64,000 nt of DNA from Rhizobium sp. Root274 (GCF_001429245.1 NZ_LMJE01000007.1:783127-847126); one strand, 5' to 3'. Counted from the first letter of the stretch, positions 29,939 to 39,775 are shown. The notes: generated from the sequence alone by a model not told the origin. A program made the numbers and translations.

Positions 29939-31396
29939 ATGGTCGTTGACGGGGGAGAATGCGGACAGCTATTTCGCACGTTCGAATGGGCGAAGTCGTC
30001 ACTTGGCCCTCAGGATCAGTGGCCATCGGAGCTGCGAACGTTGACGAGCGTGATGTTGGGTTCCCTGCAACCCATGCTGATCGTCTGGGGTCCGGAGCAG
30101 ATCACCCTCTATAACGACGGCTACGCTCAGATGTGCGGAAATCGCCATCCGGAAGCCTTTGGCCATCCTTTCCGTGACCTCTGGTACGACATCTGGGACA
30201 AGGTCGATCCGATCATCTCAGCCGCCTATGCCGGTCAGGGCACCTCGATGGATAACATCGAGTTCGTCATGCACCGCAAAGGCTACCCGGAAGAAACGCA
30301 CTTTTCCTTCTCCTACACGCCAGTCCGTGACCCTTGGGGCACCGTGCTCGGCATGTTCTGCGCCTGCTCCGAGATCACGGCGGAAGTCCTAATGCGCCGC
30401 GAACAGCAAACGATACGCGAACGGTTCATGCAGGTCTTCGAACTGAACCAGGGTGGCATCGCCATGCTGTCGGGCGAGAACCATGTCTTCGACTATGCCA
30501 ACGAGCAGTACTACGCCATGATCGGCGAGCGCGACATCATCGGCAAGCCGGTGGCGGAAGCGGTCTCCGAAGTCGTCCGGCAAGGCTTCATTTCCGTTCT
30601 CGACAAAGTCTACCGCACGGGGGAACCCTATGTCGGGAAGGACGTGGCCATCGAACTGAACCGCGGACCTCAAGGCGAAAAGCAGAACCGCATCATCGAC
30701 CTCGCCTACCAGCCGATGCGCGATCCCGACGGGCGGATCGCAGGCGTTCTCGTTCAGGCGCGCGATGTGACGGAGATGCGCGCCGAGGAGAAACACCGGG
30801 AGATGCTCTCGCATGAACTGGGTCACCGCCTGAAGAACCAATTGGCCATGGTCCAGGCCATCGCTTCGCAGACCTTGCGAAGTGCCCCGGATCTGCAAAC
30901 CGCCCGTCGAACGCTTGCCGACCGCATCGGCGTGCTCGCCTATGCCCATGATGCCGTCATCAAGGGTGGAAACGGGTCCTCGAAAGTCGGTTATTTGGTG
31001 GCCCAGATGATGGCCCTGCATGACGACCCCATAGAGCCACGGATCTCAACGAACGGGCCCAACCTGAAGATCGGTTCGCGCCCATCCCTGTCTCTGTCGC
31101 TTATCCTTCATGAGCTTGCGACGAACGCCCTGAAACATGGGGCGCTGTCCTCGACCAACGGTCGCGTCCACCTCGCCTGGGGCATCGCTGGCGACCATGC
31201 TGATCGTTTCCATCTTTCCTGGAAAGAGAGTGGCGGCCCACCGGTCAGCCAACCGGTCTCGGAAAGCAGCGGCACCCGCCTCATCCGGGCCGGGCTTGCC
31301 GGCACCGCCGATTGCAAGATTGACTTCCTTTATGCCCCCCAAGGGTTCGAGTTCTCCCTGTCTGCCGATCTGGACGGTTTCCAGTTGGAACATTGA
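29939..31396 (+). CDS. PAS-sensing HWE-family histidine kinase
   Basis: 485 aa, no transmembrane segment. Two PAS domains (about residues 35-150 and 160-285; first contains MLIVWGPEQITLYNDGYA) precede an HWE kinase: phospho-His in SHELGHRLKNQLAMVQA (near 300), the N-box HELATNALKHGAL (near 400) and the W-x-E motif SWKESGGPP (near 435). HWE kinases sense redox, light or small molecules and often serve the general stress response. ATG 29939 has AAAGGG upstream; earlier in-frame starts exist. Its stop is 11 bases before the receiver gene. Confidence 0.88.
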   Translation: MVVDGGECGQLFRTFEWAKSSLGPQDQWPSELRTLTSVMLGSLQPMLIVWGPEQITLYNDGYAQMCGNRHPEAFGHPFRDLWYDIWDKVDPIISAAYAGQGTSMDNIEFVMHRKGYPEETHFSFSYTPVRDPWGTVLGMFCACSEITAEVLMRREQQTIRERFMQVFELNQGGIAMLSGENHVFDYANEQYYAMIGERDIIGKPVAEAVSEVVRQGFISVLDKVYRTGEPYVGKDVAIELNRGPQGEKQNRIIDLAYQPMRDPDGRIAGVLVQARDVTEMRAEEKHREMLSHELGHRLKNQLAMVQAIASQTLRSAPDLQTARRTLADRIGVLAYAHDAVIKGGNGSSKVGYLVAQMMALHDDPIEPRISTNGPNLKIGSRPSLSLSLILHELATNALKHGALSSTNGRVHLAWGIAGDHADRFHLSWKESGGPPVSQPVSESSGTRLIRAGLAGTADCKIDFLYAPQGFEFSLSADLDGFQLEH

Positions 31397-31407
31397 TTGT
31401 GGAACAG

Positions 31408-31779
31408 ATGACGAAAACGCGCCTGCTCGTTGTTGAGGACGATGGCCTCATTCGGCTCGATTTGGTTGACATGCTGACCGACCAGGGCTTCGATGTGCTC
31501 GACGCGGCCAATGCCGACGAAGCGCTGTCCGTTTTGGAAGGTGGCGCAGACGTGGCCGCAGTATTGACCGATATCGACATGCCGGGCTCGATGAACGGGC
31601 TCGCCCTTGCCTCTCGGGTGCACACGACCTGGCCAGGCTGCCGGATCGCGGTCATCTCGGGCCGTTACCACCCGGAACCGGAGCTGCTGCCAAACGGAGC
31701 CCGTTTTCTGACCAAGCCGTTGTCCGAGGCCGTCATTTTGCGTTTGCTACGGGAGCTCGACCTCCTCCCCACCGCATGA
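31408..31779 (+). CDS. Single-domain response regulator
   Basis: 123 aa, a receiver domain alone. Acidic pocket VVEDD (near residues 8-10), phospho-Asp in LTDIDMPG (near 54), Thr/Ser in VISGR and Lys in FLTKPL (near 104) are intact. With no output domain it likely relays phosphate or acts by protein binding, presumably with the adjacent HWE kinase. ATG 31408 preferred; a TTG at 31393 overlapping the kinase stop would add five residues. Confidence 0.88.
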   Translation: MTKTRLLVVEDDGLIRLDLVDMLTDQGFDVLDAANADEALSVLEGGADVAAVLTDIDMPGSMNGLALASRVHTTWPGCRIAVISGRYHPEPELLPNGARFLTKPLSEAVILRLLRELDLLPTA

Positions 31780-31813
31780 ACAATTGCGAGTTGGCGGCAG
31801 AAAATTGAAATTT

Positions 31814-31931
31814 CGGCATGTCTTTTTTAAATCGCGCCCCACTCTGATCAAATTTGTCTGCCAGTTTAAGACATGCCGTTCGGCATTTCTGTTTGTTCCA
31901 GAAACATGTTTCCCTGTCCGCCGATCGGACA
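31814..31931 (+). promoter_or_regulatory. Structured leader upstream of the K+/H+ antiporter
   Basis: Within the 237-base gap CGGCATGTCTT (31814-31824) and AAGACATGCCG (31868-31878) are perfect 11-bp complements. The second arm also pairs with CGGCAT at 31881-31886 (ATGCCG-TT-CGGCAT), so the two folds exclude each other. Further downstream are GAAACATGTTTC (31901-31912) and TGTCCG-ccgat-CGGACA (31915-31931). This could be a cis-acting RNA switch or stacked protein sites; no known riboswitch class is recognised. Confidence 0.45.
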
Positions 31932-32016
31932 ATGCAAGCCTCCCGCGGTTTGACAGCTGCGGGGTGGCGCGGGACACTGGGCGGCAGCAAGATGGATTTG
32001 GGAGAGGGTACTGGTT

Positions 32017-33846
32017 TTGACTGAGTTCTACGCCGTCACATTGGTCGCGACCGCGCTGGTACTCCTGGCTGCCTTCTCCAGTCTGATCGCTTTCCGCTTT
32101 GGCGCTCCGCTTCTGCTGCTTTTCCTCGGCATTGGCCTTGCCGCCGGCGTCGATGGCCTCGGCATCGATTTCTCCAACTTCCCCTTCGCCTATGTCGTAG
32201 GCTCGCTTGCACTGGCCGTCATCCTCTTCGATTCCGGTTACGGCACCTCGCTGCAGTCCTTCCGGCTTTCGGCAGCACCAGCGCTCACCATGGCGACCCT
32301 CGGCGTGCTGTTGACCACCGGCATCTTCGGCATCGCCGCCCATTTCCTGCTCGGGCTCGATTATCTGCAGGCGCTGCTGCTCGGCGCCATTGTCGGCTCG
32401 ACCGATGCGGCCGCCGTCTTCTTCCTGCTGCGCATCGGCGGCATCAACATCCGCGACCGCGTGCGCTCCTCGCTGGAAGTGGAATCCGGCACCAACGATC
32501 CCATGGCCATCTTCCTTACGGTGGCTCTGGTCGAACTGATCGCCAAGGGTGGTAGTACCGATGGATTCGGCCTCGATATCCTTGTTCACTTTCTTGAGCA
32601 GATGGGCATTGGCCTTGCCTTCGGCCTGCTCGGCGGACTGGTGATTGTCTTCATCCTGCGGCGCATGCAGGTAGAGCGGGGCCTTGCCCCCATCTTCATG
32701 CTCGCGCTTGCGCTGATGATTTTCTCGTTTACTGGCATGGTCGGCGGCAGTGGTTTTCTAGCAGTCTATGTCGCCGGCATTTACGCCGGATCGCGAAAAC
32801 TGCCCTCCAGCATCACCATCGGCCGTTTCCAGGACGGCATGACCTGGCTTGCCCAGATCATCATGTTCCTCGTGCTCGGGCTCTTGGCTACGCCATCGCA
32901 ATTCCTCGGCATCCTGTTGCCGGCGGGGGCTCTCGCCCTGTTCCTGATCTTCATCGCCCGGCCGCTTGCCATCTGGCTCTGCCTGCTGCCCTTCGACTTC
33001 ACCCAGCGCGAGACGGGTTTCATCGCCTGGGTCGGTCTGCGCGGTGCGGTCTCCATCCTGCTCGGCATTCTGCCGATCGTCGGCAACCTTCCCGATGGCC
33101 ACATCTTCTTCAACACCGCCTTCATCGTGGTGATGATATCGCTGGTCATCCAGGGCTGGACCATCAAGCCGCTCGCCAAACGCCTCGGCCTGATCATCCC
33201 GCCGCGCATCGGCGCCATCGACAAGGTGGAACTGGATCTGCCGGGGACGGCAAACCACGAACTGCTCGCTTACCGCGTGGTCAAGGGCAGTCCGGTGCTG
33301 CGCGGGGAGCGCATTCCGCGCTGGGCCATGCCGTCACTCGTCATCCGAGACGGTAAGTCGATGCGTTATCAATATGCCGGCCGCCTACGTGAAAACGATC
33401 ACGTCTATCTGTTCATCGCACCCAGCTATTCGCGGCTGCTCGACAGGCTCTTTGCGACCGAAGCGGCCGTTGCCGACGATGACACCGAGTTCTTCGGGAC
33501 GTTTGCGATCTCACCGGCAACGCAGGTAAAGAACCTCGATGACGCCTATGGCCCCCTCTCCGTCTCCGACAGCGAGCGCGGAAAGACAGTCGCGGAACTG
33601 ATCACCCAGCGCGTTGGCGGACGCGCCGACTATGCCGACCGCGTCCGTCTCGGCACCATTGTTCTCATCGTCCGCGACATCGACGAGAACGGCCATATTG
33701 CCTCTGTCGGCGTGTCCCTGGAGCCGGTGGCACCGGCAACGACGCTGCCGATCTTCCTCAACGTCCGCGAACTCGCCCATGCGTTTCGCGACTATCTGCG
33801 CCACAAGCACAAGACACCTGACGCGGGCTCGACGGGCGAAAAATGA
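32017..33846 (+). CDS. K+/H+ antiporter, CPA1 family with TrkA-C and CorC-like tail
   Basis: 609 aa. About 12 transmembrane helices fill residues 1-395; the ion-binding helix reads [11 protein letters not shown] (near 130) and [11 protein letters not shown] (near 345). A TrkA-C (RCK_C) domain spans about 410-470 and a CorC/HlyC transporter-associated domain about 515-590, the NhaP2/CvrA layout for K+/H+ exchange. Start is TTG 32017 with GGGAGAGGG upstream; no in-frame ATG lies near, so a weak start codon seems real. Preceded by a structured leader. Confidence 0.88.
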   Translation: MTEFYAVTLVATALVLLAAFSSLIAFRFGAPLLLLFLGIGLAAGVDGLGIDFSNFPFAYVVGSLALAVILFDSGYGTSLQSFRLSAAPALTMATLGVLLTTGIFGIAAHFLLGLDYLQALLLGAIVGSTDAAAVFFLLRIGGINIRDRVRSSLEVESGTNDPMAIFLTVALVELIAKGGSTDGFGLDILVHFLEQMGIGLAFGLLGGLVIVFILRRMQVERGLAPIFMLALALMIFSFTGMVGGSGFLAVYVAGIYAGSRKLPSSITIGRFQDGMTWLAQIIMFLVLGLLATPSQFLGILLPAGALALFLIFIARPLAIWLCLLPFDFTQRETGFIAWVGLRGAVSILLGILPIVGNLPDGHIFFNTAFIVVMISLVIQGWTIKPLAKRLGLIIPPRIGAIDKVELDLPGTANHELLAYRVVKGSPVLRGERIPRWAMPSLVIRDGKSMRYQYAGRLRENDHVYLFIAPSYSRLLDRLFATEAAVADDDTEFFGTFAISPATQVKNLDDAYGPLSVSDSERGKTVAELITQRVGGRADYADRVRLGTIVLIVRDIDENGHIASVGVSLEPVAPATTLPIFLNVRELAHAFRDYLRHKHKTPDAGSTGEK

Positions 33847-33922
33847 ACGTGCTTGCCTTGCACCGTCACACGAGCGGTGTAAGGTCCGGCTCATTCAACC
33901 AGCATTTCAGACGGGTACGACC

Positions 33923-35122
33923 ATGCCGGCTTTCAAGACACTCGACGACCTCACCGACATCGCAGGCAAGCGCGTGCTTGTCCGCGTCGACCTCAACGTG
34001 CCGGTAACCGACGGCAAGGTTTCCGACACCACGCGGATCGAACGCGTCGCGCCGACGATCAAGGAATTGTCGGACAAGGGCGCCAAGGTCATCCTGCTCG
34101 CCCATTTCGGCCGTCCGAAGGGTGAACCGGTCGCCGATCAGTCGCTGTCGCTGATCGCGCCTGCGGTCGAAGAAGTGCTTGACCAGAGCGTCGCCTTTGC
34201 CTCGGACTGCATCGGGGCACCGGCAACGGACGCCATCGCCAAGATGGAAAATGGCGACATCCTGCTTCTGGAAAACACCCGCTTCCACAAGGGCGAAGAG
34301 AAGAATGAGGCCGGCTTCACCGCCGAACTCGCCAAGAACGGCGACATCTTCGTCAATGACGCCTTCTCGGCAGCGCACCGCGCGCATGCCTCGACCGAAG
34401 GTCTTGCCCATCACCTGCCCGCCTATGCCGGCCGCACCATGCAGGCCGAACTGGAAGCGCTCGAAAAGGGTCTGGGGAAGCCGACCCGCCCGGTCGTCGC
34501 CATCGTCGGCGGCGCCAAGGTCTCGACCAAGATCGACCTCCTGTCCAACCTGGTGACCAAGGTCGACGCGCTGGTGATCGGCGGCGGCATGGCCAACACC
34601 TTCCTCGCCGCACAAGGCATCAATGTCGGCAAGTCGCTCTGCGAGCATGACCTCGCCGACACCGCCCGCTCGATCCTGGAGACGGCCAAGACCGCCGGCT
34701 GCGCCATCGTCCTGCCTGTTGACGGCGTTGTCGCTCGTGAGTTCAAGGCAAACGCGGCCAATGAAACGGTCGACGTATCCGCAATCCCGGCAGACGCCAT
34801 GATGCTTGATGTCGGTCCGAAGTCGGTGGAACTGGTCAACGGCTGGATCGAAAAGGCGGCGACCCTCGTCTGGAACGGCCCGCTCGGTGCGTTCGAGATC
34901 ACTCCGTTCGACAAGGCAACGGTGTCGGCTGCCGAACATGCGGCCGCCCAGACCCGCGCCGGCAAGCTCGTCTCCGTCGCCGGTGGCGGCGACACGGTCT
35001 CGGCCCTCAACCATGCCGGCGTCGCCGATGACTTTTCTTATGTCTCGACCGCAGGCGGCGCCTTCCTCGAATGGATGGAAGGCAAGGAACTGCCGGGCGT
35101 AGCCGTCCTCACCAAGGGCTGA
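33923..35122 (+). CDS. pgk: Phosphoglycerate kinase
   Basis: 399 aa. It transfers phosphate from 1,3-bisphosphoglycerate to ADP. Markers: [12 protein letters not shown] (near residue 17), [35 protein letters not shown], and the nucleotide end [11 protein letters not shown] and [16 protein letters not shown] 33923 is the family start; upstream in-frame codons overlap the antiporter gene. It is followed by a terminator. Confidence 0.97.
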   Translation: MPAFKTLDDLTDIAGKRVLVRVDLNVPVTDGKVSDTTRIERVAPTIKELSDKGAKVILLAHFGRPKGEPVADQSLSLIAPAVEEVLDQSVAFASDCIGAPATDAIAKMENGDILLLENTRFHKGEEKNEAGFTAELAKNGDIFVNDAFSAAHRAHASTEGLAHHLPAYAGRTMQAELEALEKGLGKPTRPVVAIVGGAKVSTKIDLLSNLVTKVDALVIGGGMANTFLAAQGINVGKSLCEHDLADTARSILETAKTAGCAIVLPVDGVVAREFKANAANETVDVSAIPADAMMLDVGPKSVELVNGWIEKAATLVWNGPLGAFEITPFDKATVSAAEHAAAQTRAGKLVSVAGGGDTVSALNHAGVADDFSYVSTAGGAFLEWMEGKELPGVAVLTKG

Positions 35123-35151
35123 TTATCGCCCCTTCCCCAACTGCATCATTT

Positions 35152-35183
35152 GAGCCGCGCAGTACAAGCTGCGCGGCTTTTTT
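35152..35183 (+). terminator. Terminator after pgk
   Basis: GCCGCGCAG-tacaag-CTGCGCGGC, a perfect 9-bp stem, is followed by TTTTTTG. Confidence 0.92.
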
Positions 35184-35313
35184 GTTGCTCTAACGGAAGC
35201 CATGAGCCCTCGGGAACTTCCCCCGCGCCACCGGATTGTCCTGTCACATCAGAGACGGTGAATGGGCGATGAGACGGCTCCGGTTGAAAAGCGTTTAAAA
35301 AGTTTAAGTATTC

Positions 35314-35340
35314 AAACGATTGAAATGATTTCAATCGTTT
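35314..35340. promoter_or_regulatory. Perfect 27-bp palindrome upstream of aldolase gene
   Basis: AAACGATTGAAA-TGA-TTTCAATCGTTT is a perfect 12+3+12 inverted repeat in an AT-rich part of the 389-base gap between pgk and the aldolase gene, about 170 bases before the aldolase ATG. Related elements nearby (TTGAAAAGCG, TTCAAACG) extend the pattern. It looks like a dimeric repressor operator, perhaps for glycolytic control. The rest of the gap holds the pgk terminator and nothing else recognised. Confidence 0.55.
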
Positions 35341-35511
35341 CAATAGCTTAGGCGGCCATTTTCCCGTCGCCGAACTTCTGTTATCGCCGATATCAGGCTG
35401 TCTCGAAGAGATGGATCGGAGGCTAGATCAGGTCGTCAGGACCTTTTGATCGACAGAGCAACGGACAGACATGAGTGCGCTCAGCGCCAAGTCCAGGGAT
35501 AGGAGTGAGAT

Positions 35512-36426
35512 ATGGTGGACGCGAAAATGTTGAACAAGATCACCTCGGCACCCGGCTTTATCGCCGCACTGGACCAGAGTGGCGGCTCCACACCAGGCGC
35601 CTTGCGTCTGTATGGCGTAAACGAAAGCGACTATCAGGGCGATGAGGAGATGTACCGCCTGATCCATGCCATGCGGGTGCGGATCATGAAGGCGCCAGCC
35701 TTCACCGGTGACAAGGTCATCGGCGCGATCCTCTTCGAACGCACCATGGACGGCGACGTGGATGGCGAAGATGTTCCCTCCTATCTGTGGAACAAGCGCG
35801 ACGTCGTGCCCTTCCTCAAAATCGACAAGGGCCTGCTGGACGAGCAGAACGGCGTCCAGCTCATGAAGCCCATGCCCGATCTGGACGCGCTCCTGATCCG
35901 TGGCCGCAACAAGGGCATCTTCGGCACCAAGATGCGCTCCGTGATTGCAAAGGCCGACAAGGCCGGCATCGCCGCCGTGGTGCACCAACAGTTCGAGGTC
36001 GCCCGCCAGATCATCGGCCAGGGCCTCATGCCGATCGTCGAGCCGGAAGTCTCGATCAAATGCCCGACCAAGGCGGAAGCCGAGGTCATTCTGCGCGACG
36101 AAATCGCAGCACAGCTCGACAAGCTGCCGGGCGGTGAAAAGGTCATGCTGAAGCTGACCATTCCGACAGTCGACGACTTCTATGCGCCGCTGGTCGCGCA
36201 CAAGTCGGTCATCCGCGTCGTCGCGCTCTCCGGCGGCTACAGCACGATCGATGCCTGCGACAAGCTGAGCCGCAACCACGGCATGATCGCCAGCTTCTCG
36301 CGCGCGCTCGCCGAACAGCTGCGCGTGTCGATGAGCGATGCGGAATTCAACACCAGCATCGCCAAGACCATCGAGCAGATCTATGCCGCAAGCGTGCATA
36401 AGGTCGGCGCGATGGCTGCCGAGTAA
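35512..36426 (+). CDS. Fructose-bisphosphate aldolase, class I
   Basis: 304 aa. Class I (Schiff-base) aldolase of the bacterial FbaB/fructose-1,6-bisphosphate type: ITSAPGFIAALDQSGGSTPG near the N-terminus, VPFLKIDKGLL, EPEVSIKCPTKAEAE and the C-terminal GMIASFSRALAEQL. Lys residues in LKID and MLKLTIP are candidates for the Schiff base. It splits fructose-1,6-bisphosphate into triose phosphates. AGGAG lies seven bases before ATG 35512. Completes the tkt-gap-pgk-aldolase block. Confidence 0.93.
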   Translation: MVDAKMLNKITSAPGFIAALDQSGGSTPGALRLYGVNESDYQGDEEMYRLIHAMRVRIMKAPAFTGDKVIGAILFERTMDGDVDGEDVPSYLWNKRDVVPFLKIDKGLLDEQNGVQLMKPMPDLDALLIRGRNKGIFGTKMRSVIAKADKAGIAAVVHQQFEVARQIIGQGLMPIVEPEVSIKCPTKAEAEVILRDEIAAQLDKLPGGEKVMLKLTIPTVDDFYAPLVAHKSVIRVVALSGGYSTIDACDKLSRNHGMIASFSRALAEQLRVSMSDAEFNTSIAKTIEQIYAASVHKVGAMAAE

Positions 36427-36479
36427 GGCTGCCCTGGCCCTATATAGTTGCCGCATCGGTAAACTTGTCATCAGGACAC

Positions 36480-36507
36480 GAAAGCCCGGCACCCGCCGGG
36501 CTTCTTG
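36480..36507 (+). terminator. Terminator after aldolase gene
   Basis: AAGCCCGGC-accc-GCCGGGCTT, a 9-bp stem with a 4-base loop, followed by CTTG; the T-tract is short. Confidence 0.75.
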
Positions 36508-36546
36508 CGTTATGGAGGTGCTCTGTACGAGCCTCGGAGCCAGTCC

Positions 36547-37458
36547 ATGCGCAGTCTTGCCTTCGTCACTGTCGACGTTTTTACCGACATCCGCTTTGCC
36601 GGAAATCCGCTTGCCGTCATCACCGATGGCCGCGGCCTGGAAGATGCGCAGATGCAGGCGATCGCCGCCGAATTCGGCTACTCCGAGACCTCCTTCATCC
36701 TCCCGCCCCGTGACCCGGCCAACACCGCCGAGGTGAGGATCTTCACGCCCGTGACCGAAGTCCCCTTCGCCGGTCATCCGAATGTCGGCACGGCCCATGT
36801 CGTCGCGACACTCGGCAAGCTCTTTGGCCGGGAGGTTGGCGATCATCTACGCTTCGAGGAAAAGGCAGGCCTCGTTGACATCTCCGTCCGCCGCGCACCC
36901 GATGGCTCGGTCGCCGGCACCACGATCCGCGCCCCCCGACCGCTAACGATCGGGGCGACCATCACGTCAGAGGCGATCGCAGCCACTCTTGGTCTTCGCC
37001 CGGATGAGATCGAAACGGCACGCCACGCGCCGGTCTTCGCTTCGGTCGGCCTGAAGTTCATTCTGGTTGAGGTGACCGGGCTGGAAGCACTCGCGAGGGC
37101 GGCCTCACGGCTGGAACCGCTGGCTGCAGTTCGCGCCGCCCATCTGGCTGAAAACTGCGACTGCGCCACCTTCCTCTATACCTGGGTTGGCGCCGACCAT
37201 GTGCGGGCCCGCATGTTTGCCCCCTTCGACAATGTCGTCGAAGATCCGGCGACCGGCAGCGCCTCGGCAGCGCTGGGTGCTTTTCTGACGACGCTGTCGG
37301 CACCCGCCGACCATCGCCGGCTTCGCATTGAGCAGGGCGTGGAAATGGGTCGCCGCAGCCTGATCGATCTCGACATCATCTCGGTGAATGGTCTCTTCGA
37401 CCACGTCACCATCACCGGCGCCTCAGTCGAGGTGATGCGCGGCACATTGACTGTCTGA
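36547..37458 (+). CDS. PhzF-family isomerase-like protein
   Basis: 303 aa. The diaminopimelate-epimerase-like fold of PhzF is shown by VDVFTDIRFAGNPLAVI, the catalytic-region Glu in FGYSETSFIL, FTPVTEVPFAGHPNVGTAHV and DPATGSASAALGAFL. PhzF isomerises a phenazine precursor; most genomic homologues have unknown substrates and no phenazine genes occur here. ATG 36547 fits the family; the longer upstream frame covers a terminator. Confidence 0.9.
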   Translation: MRSLAFVTVDVFTDIRFAGNPLAVITDGRGLEDAQMQAIAAEFGYSETSFILPPRDPANTAEVRIFTPVTEVPFAGHPNVGTAHVVATLGKLFGREVGDHLRFEEKAGLVDISVRRAPDGSVAGTTIRAPRPLTIGATITSEAIAATLGLRPDEIETARHAPVFASVGLKFILVEVTGLEALARAASRLEPLAAVRAAHLAENCDCATFLYTWVGADHVRARMFAPFDNVVEDPATGSASAALGAFLTTLSAPADHRRLRIEQGVEMGRRSLIDLDIISVNGLFDHVTITGASVEVMRGTLTV

Positions 37459-37626
37459 GCGTAAGGAACTTGTTGGTCGGATAGCGCGCGCCGGCGGGTC
37501 CATCCCTCATCCCCGCTTCGGGTCTTGCCCGGCGCGCGAACCGAACCTATATCGGCTCAGAGGACGACCTCCCCTTCACGGGTATCACTGCGGGACGACC
37601 CGCCTGTTTTCCCAGGAGGGAGAGAC

Positions 37627-38061
37627 ATGCGCAACGTCGCAGACCGCATTCGTCACGCCGTGAGTTTCGAACTCATCGGCCTTGCCATCATCACACCCAT
37701 CGGCGCCTGGGCCTTCGGTATGCCGATGACAGACATCGGTGTTATCGGCATTGGTGCGGCCACTTTGGCCACCGGCTGGAACTACCTCTACAATCTCGGC
37801 TTCGACCATCTGCTGCAACGCTGGACCGGCACGACACTGAAGACGGTGCCAGTGCGAATTATCCATGCCATTCTTTTTGAAGCCGGTCTTCTGACGGTGC
37901 TCCTGCCCTTCATCGCATGGTATCTGGAGATCTCGATGTGGCAGGCCTTTGTCATGGACCTGTCGCTGTCGCTGTTCTACCTGGTCTATGCCTTCGTCTT
38001 CAACTGGAGCTACGACCGGCTGTTTCCGCTCCCGGAATGGCAGACGGAAACGTCCCGCTGA
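37627..38061 (+). CDS. PACE-family efflux transporter
   Basis: 144 aa with four hydrophobic helices in two tandem halves: DRIRHAVSFELIGLAIITPI (near residues 6-25) and its repeat VRIIHAILFEAGLLTVLLPF (near 76-95). This duplicated bacterial transmembrane pair is the hallmark of proteobacterial antimicrobial compound efflux proteins such as AceI, which export biocides or polyamines. Strong AGGAGGGAGAG precedes ATG 37627. Single gene; substrate unknown. Confidence 0.88.
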   Translation: MRNVADRIRHAVSFELIGLAIITPIGAWAFGMPMTDIGVIGIGAATLATGWNYLYNLGFDHLLQRWTGTTLKTVPVRIIHAILFEAGLLTVLLPFIAWYLEISMWQAFVMDLSLSLFYLVYAFVFNWSYDRLFPLPEWQTETSR

Positions 38062-38094
38062 CGGTCCCCGAGTGCTGGAGCTCCGGTCTAGCCA

Positions 38095-38250
38095 TCACGG
38101 CCGGAGCAGCAGCGTCACCGACCAGGCGACAAAGGCCACCACGGCGAGCTTCCAGAAGTCCGAGCGTCGTCTCAGGCCCGGCAGGCCGAGCGGCTTGATG
38201 ATCTGGATCAGCATGGCAAGCAGCAGAAAGGCGGATATAGCCTTGTTCAT
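38095..38250 (-). CDS. Small two-helix membrane protein
   Basis: 51 aa from ATG 38250 (AAGGA six bases upstream). Hydrophobic stretches near residues 3-20 (AISAFLLLAMLIQIIKPL) and 34-49 (LAVVAFVAWSVTLLL) flank a basic LRRRSDFWK linker. No family recognised. It is convergent with the PACE gene and divergent from the MFS gene. Conservation of the frame was not testable. Confidence 0.5.
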   Translation of the reverse strand: MNKAISAFLLLAMLIQIIKPLGLPGLRRRSDFWKLAVVAFVAWSVTLLLRP

Positions 38251-38473
38251 TCTCATTCCTTGTCGGCAGTGACCGATCTCGTCAAAAAGCGGCTGACGAT
38301 CTTGCCATCGGCCCTGATAATCGCTGTGGACATACGCGCTGGGCCACAACGCTGTCACTTTTGCCCTCCACAGACTGTTCCCGCAAGCCCGGCGGGGTGT
38401 TCAGACAACGGTAGGAAGATGCGGCTAATATAGCAGTTCCATGCCGATAACAGGCTCGCCCAAACCCCGATCG

Positions 38474-39775
38474 ATGAAGAATACCATGAGACGCAATCTC
38501 CTGCCCGTGATGGCCCTGCTTCTGGGCACGCTCTTCCTGTTTCTCGGCAACGGCCTCTACGGCCTCCTGCTGCCGGTACGCGGTGCCGCCGAGGGCTACT
38601 CGAACGAAGTGCTCGGCCTGCTCGGCACGTCCTGGGCCACCGGCTTCGTCCTCGGCTGCTTCGTCGCGCCCAAACTGGTCATGCGCGTCGGCCATGTGCG
38701 GGCCTTCTCCACCTTCGTGTCGCTGATCTCGGTGATCGCGCTCTTAAGCGGCATCATCATCGATGCCGAATGGTGGGTCGTGCTGCGCGCCATCACCGGC
38801 TTCTGCACGGCCGGCACCTCGATGATCATCGAAAGCTGGCTGAACGAGCGCGCCACCAATGAGAGCCGCGGCGCGATCTTCTCCTTCTACATCTCGATCA
38901 CCCTGATCGGCGTTGTCGGCGGCCAGATGCTGGTCGGTGTCTTCGACCCGACGACCACCATCCTCTTCATGATCTGCGGCATCGTCTATGGCGTCGCCGT
39001 CATGCCGACCACCATGTCGACGGCCGCCTCTCCCCAGCCGTTGAAGTCGCTGAAGCTCGACCTGCCGCTCCTCTATCGCAACTCGCCCGTCTCCTTTGTC
39101 GGCATCCTGCTGATTGGCATCGCCAACGGCGCCTATGGTACGCTCGGCGCCGTCTTCGGCACCCGCGTCGGACTGGATGCGGCAACGATCGCCTCTCTGC
39201 TCTCCGTCACCATCTTCCTCGGCGCCGTCATGCAGTTTCCGGCCGGCAAGCTGTCCGACCGCATCGACCGCCGTTATGTGCTGGCTGCCCTCTCGGCCCT
39301 TGCAGCCTTCGCCGCTGTTGCCCTCGTCTTCACCGAGCCGACGAGTGCAACCTGGATCTTCATCCTTGTCGGCATCTATGGTGCTGCGGCGAACGCCCTC
39401 TACCCGATCGCGGTTGCGCATGCCAACGACTTCGCCAAGCCGGACGAGTTCGTGAAGGTCTCCGGGGGCCTGCTGCTCCTCTTCGGCATCGGCACCATCA
39501 TCGGCCCGACCATCGGCGGTCCCGTCATGACGGCGGCGGGCCCCTACTCTCTGTTCACCGTGACCGCCATCGCGCACCTCTCGATCTCGGCCTATGCGAT
39601 CTACCGCAGCCGCCTGCGCGCAGCGATCCCGGCCGAGGACCGCGAGAACATGCCGAACCTGCCGATCAGCGCCTCGCCGCTCAGTACACCGGAAAGCCTC
39701 AGCCTCGACCCCCGCGCAGCCCCGCTGCCGGAACAGGATGAAGAGCCCGAACTCAGGACAGGAACGAGCGGATGA
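38474..39775 (+). CDS. MFS transporter (YcaD-like)
   Basis: About 433 aa with 12 predicted helices. The cytoplasmic loop after helix 2 (APKLVMRVGHVRAF) and the AGTSMIIESWLNERA segment match the YcaD/TetR-type group of major facilitator proteins of unknown substrate. The C-terminus after residue 390 is a hydrophilic Pro/Glu-rich tail. Start uncertain: ATG 38441, 38474 and 38486 are in frame and none has a strong ribosome binding site. Stop overlaps the DUF1192 start (ATGA). Confidence 0.85.
   Translation: MKNTMRRNLLPVMALLLGTLFLFLGNGLYGLLLPVRGAAEGYSNEVLGLLGTSWATGFVLGCFVAPKLVMRVGHVRAFSTFVSLISVIALLSGIIIDAEWWVVLRAITGFCTAGTSMIIESWLNERATNESRGAIFSFYISITLIGVVGGQMLVGVFDPTTTILFMICGIVYGVAVMPTTMSTAASPQPLKSLKLDLPLLYRNSPVSFVGILLIGIANGAYGTLGAVFGTRVGLDAATIASLLSVTIFLGAVMQFPAGKLSDRIDRRYVLAALSALAAFAAVALVFTEPTSATWIFILVGIYGAAANALYPIAVAHANDFAKPDEFVKVSGGLLLLFGIGTIIGPTIGGPVMTAAGPYSLFTVTAIAHLSISAYAIYRSRLRAAIPAEDRENMPNLPISASPLSTPESLSLDPRAAPLPEQDEEPELRTGTSG

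Noticed and set aside
31784..32020. 78-codon frame in the antiporter leader
   Set aside because: No ribosome binding site and no homology; the region is better explained by inverted repeats.
35281..35340. Additional CtrA box near TTTAAAAAGTTTAAG
   Set aside because: The two TTAA elements are separated by five bases rather than seven, so the consensus is not met.
35512..36846. 472-codon minus-strand frame opposite the aldolase gene
   Set aside because: Shadow of the class I aldolase; no signature of its own.
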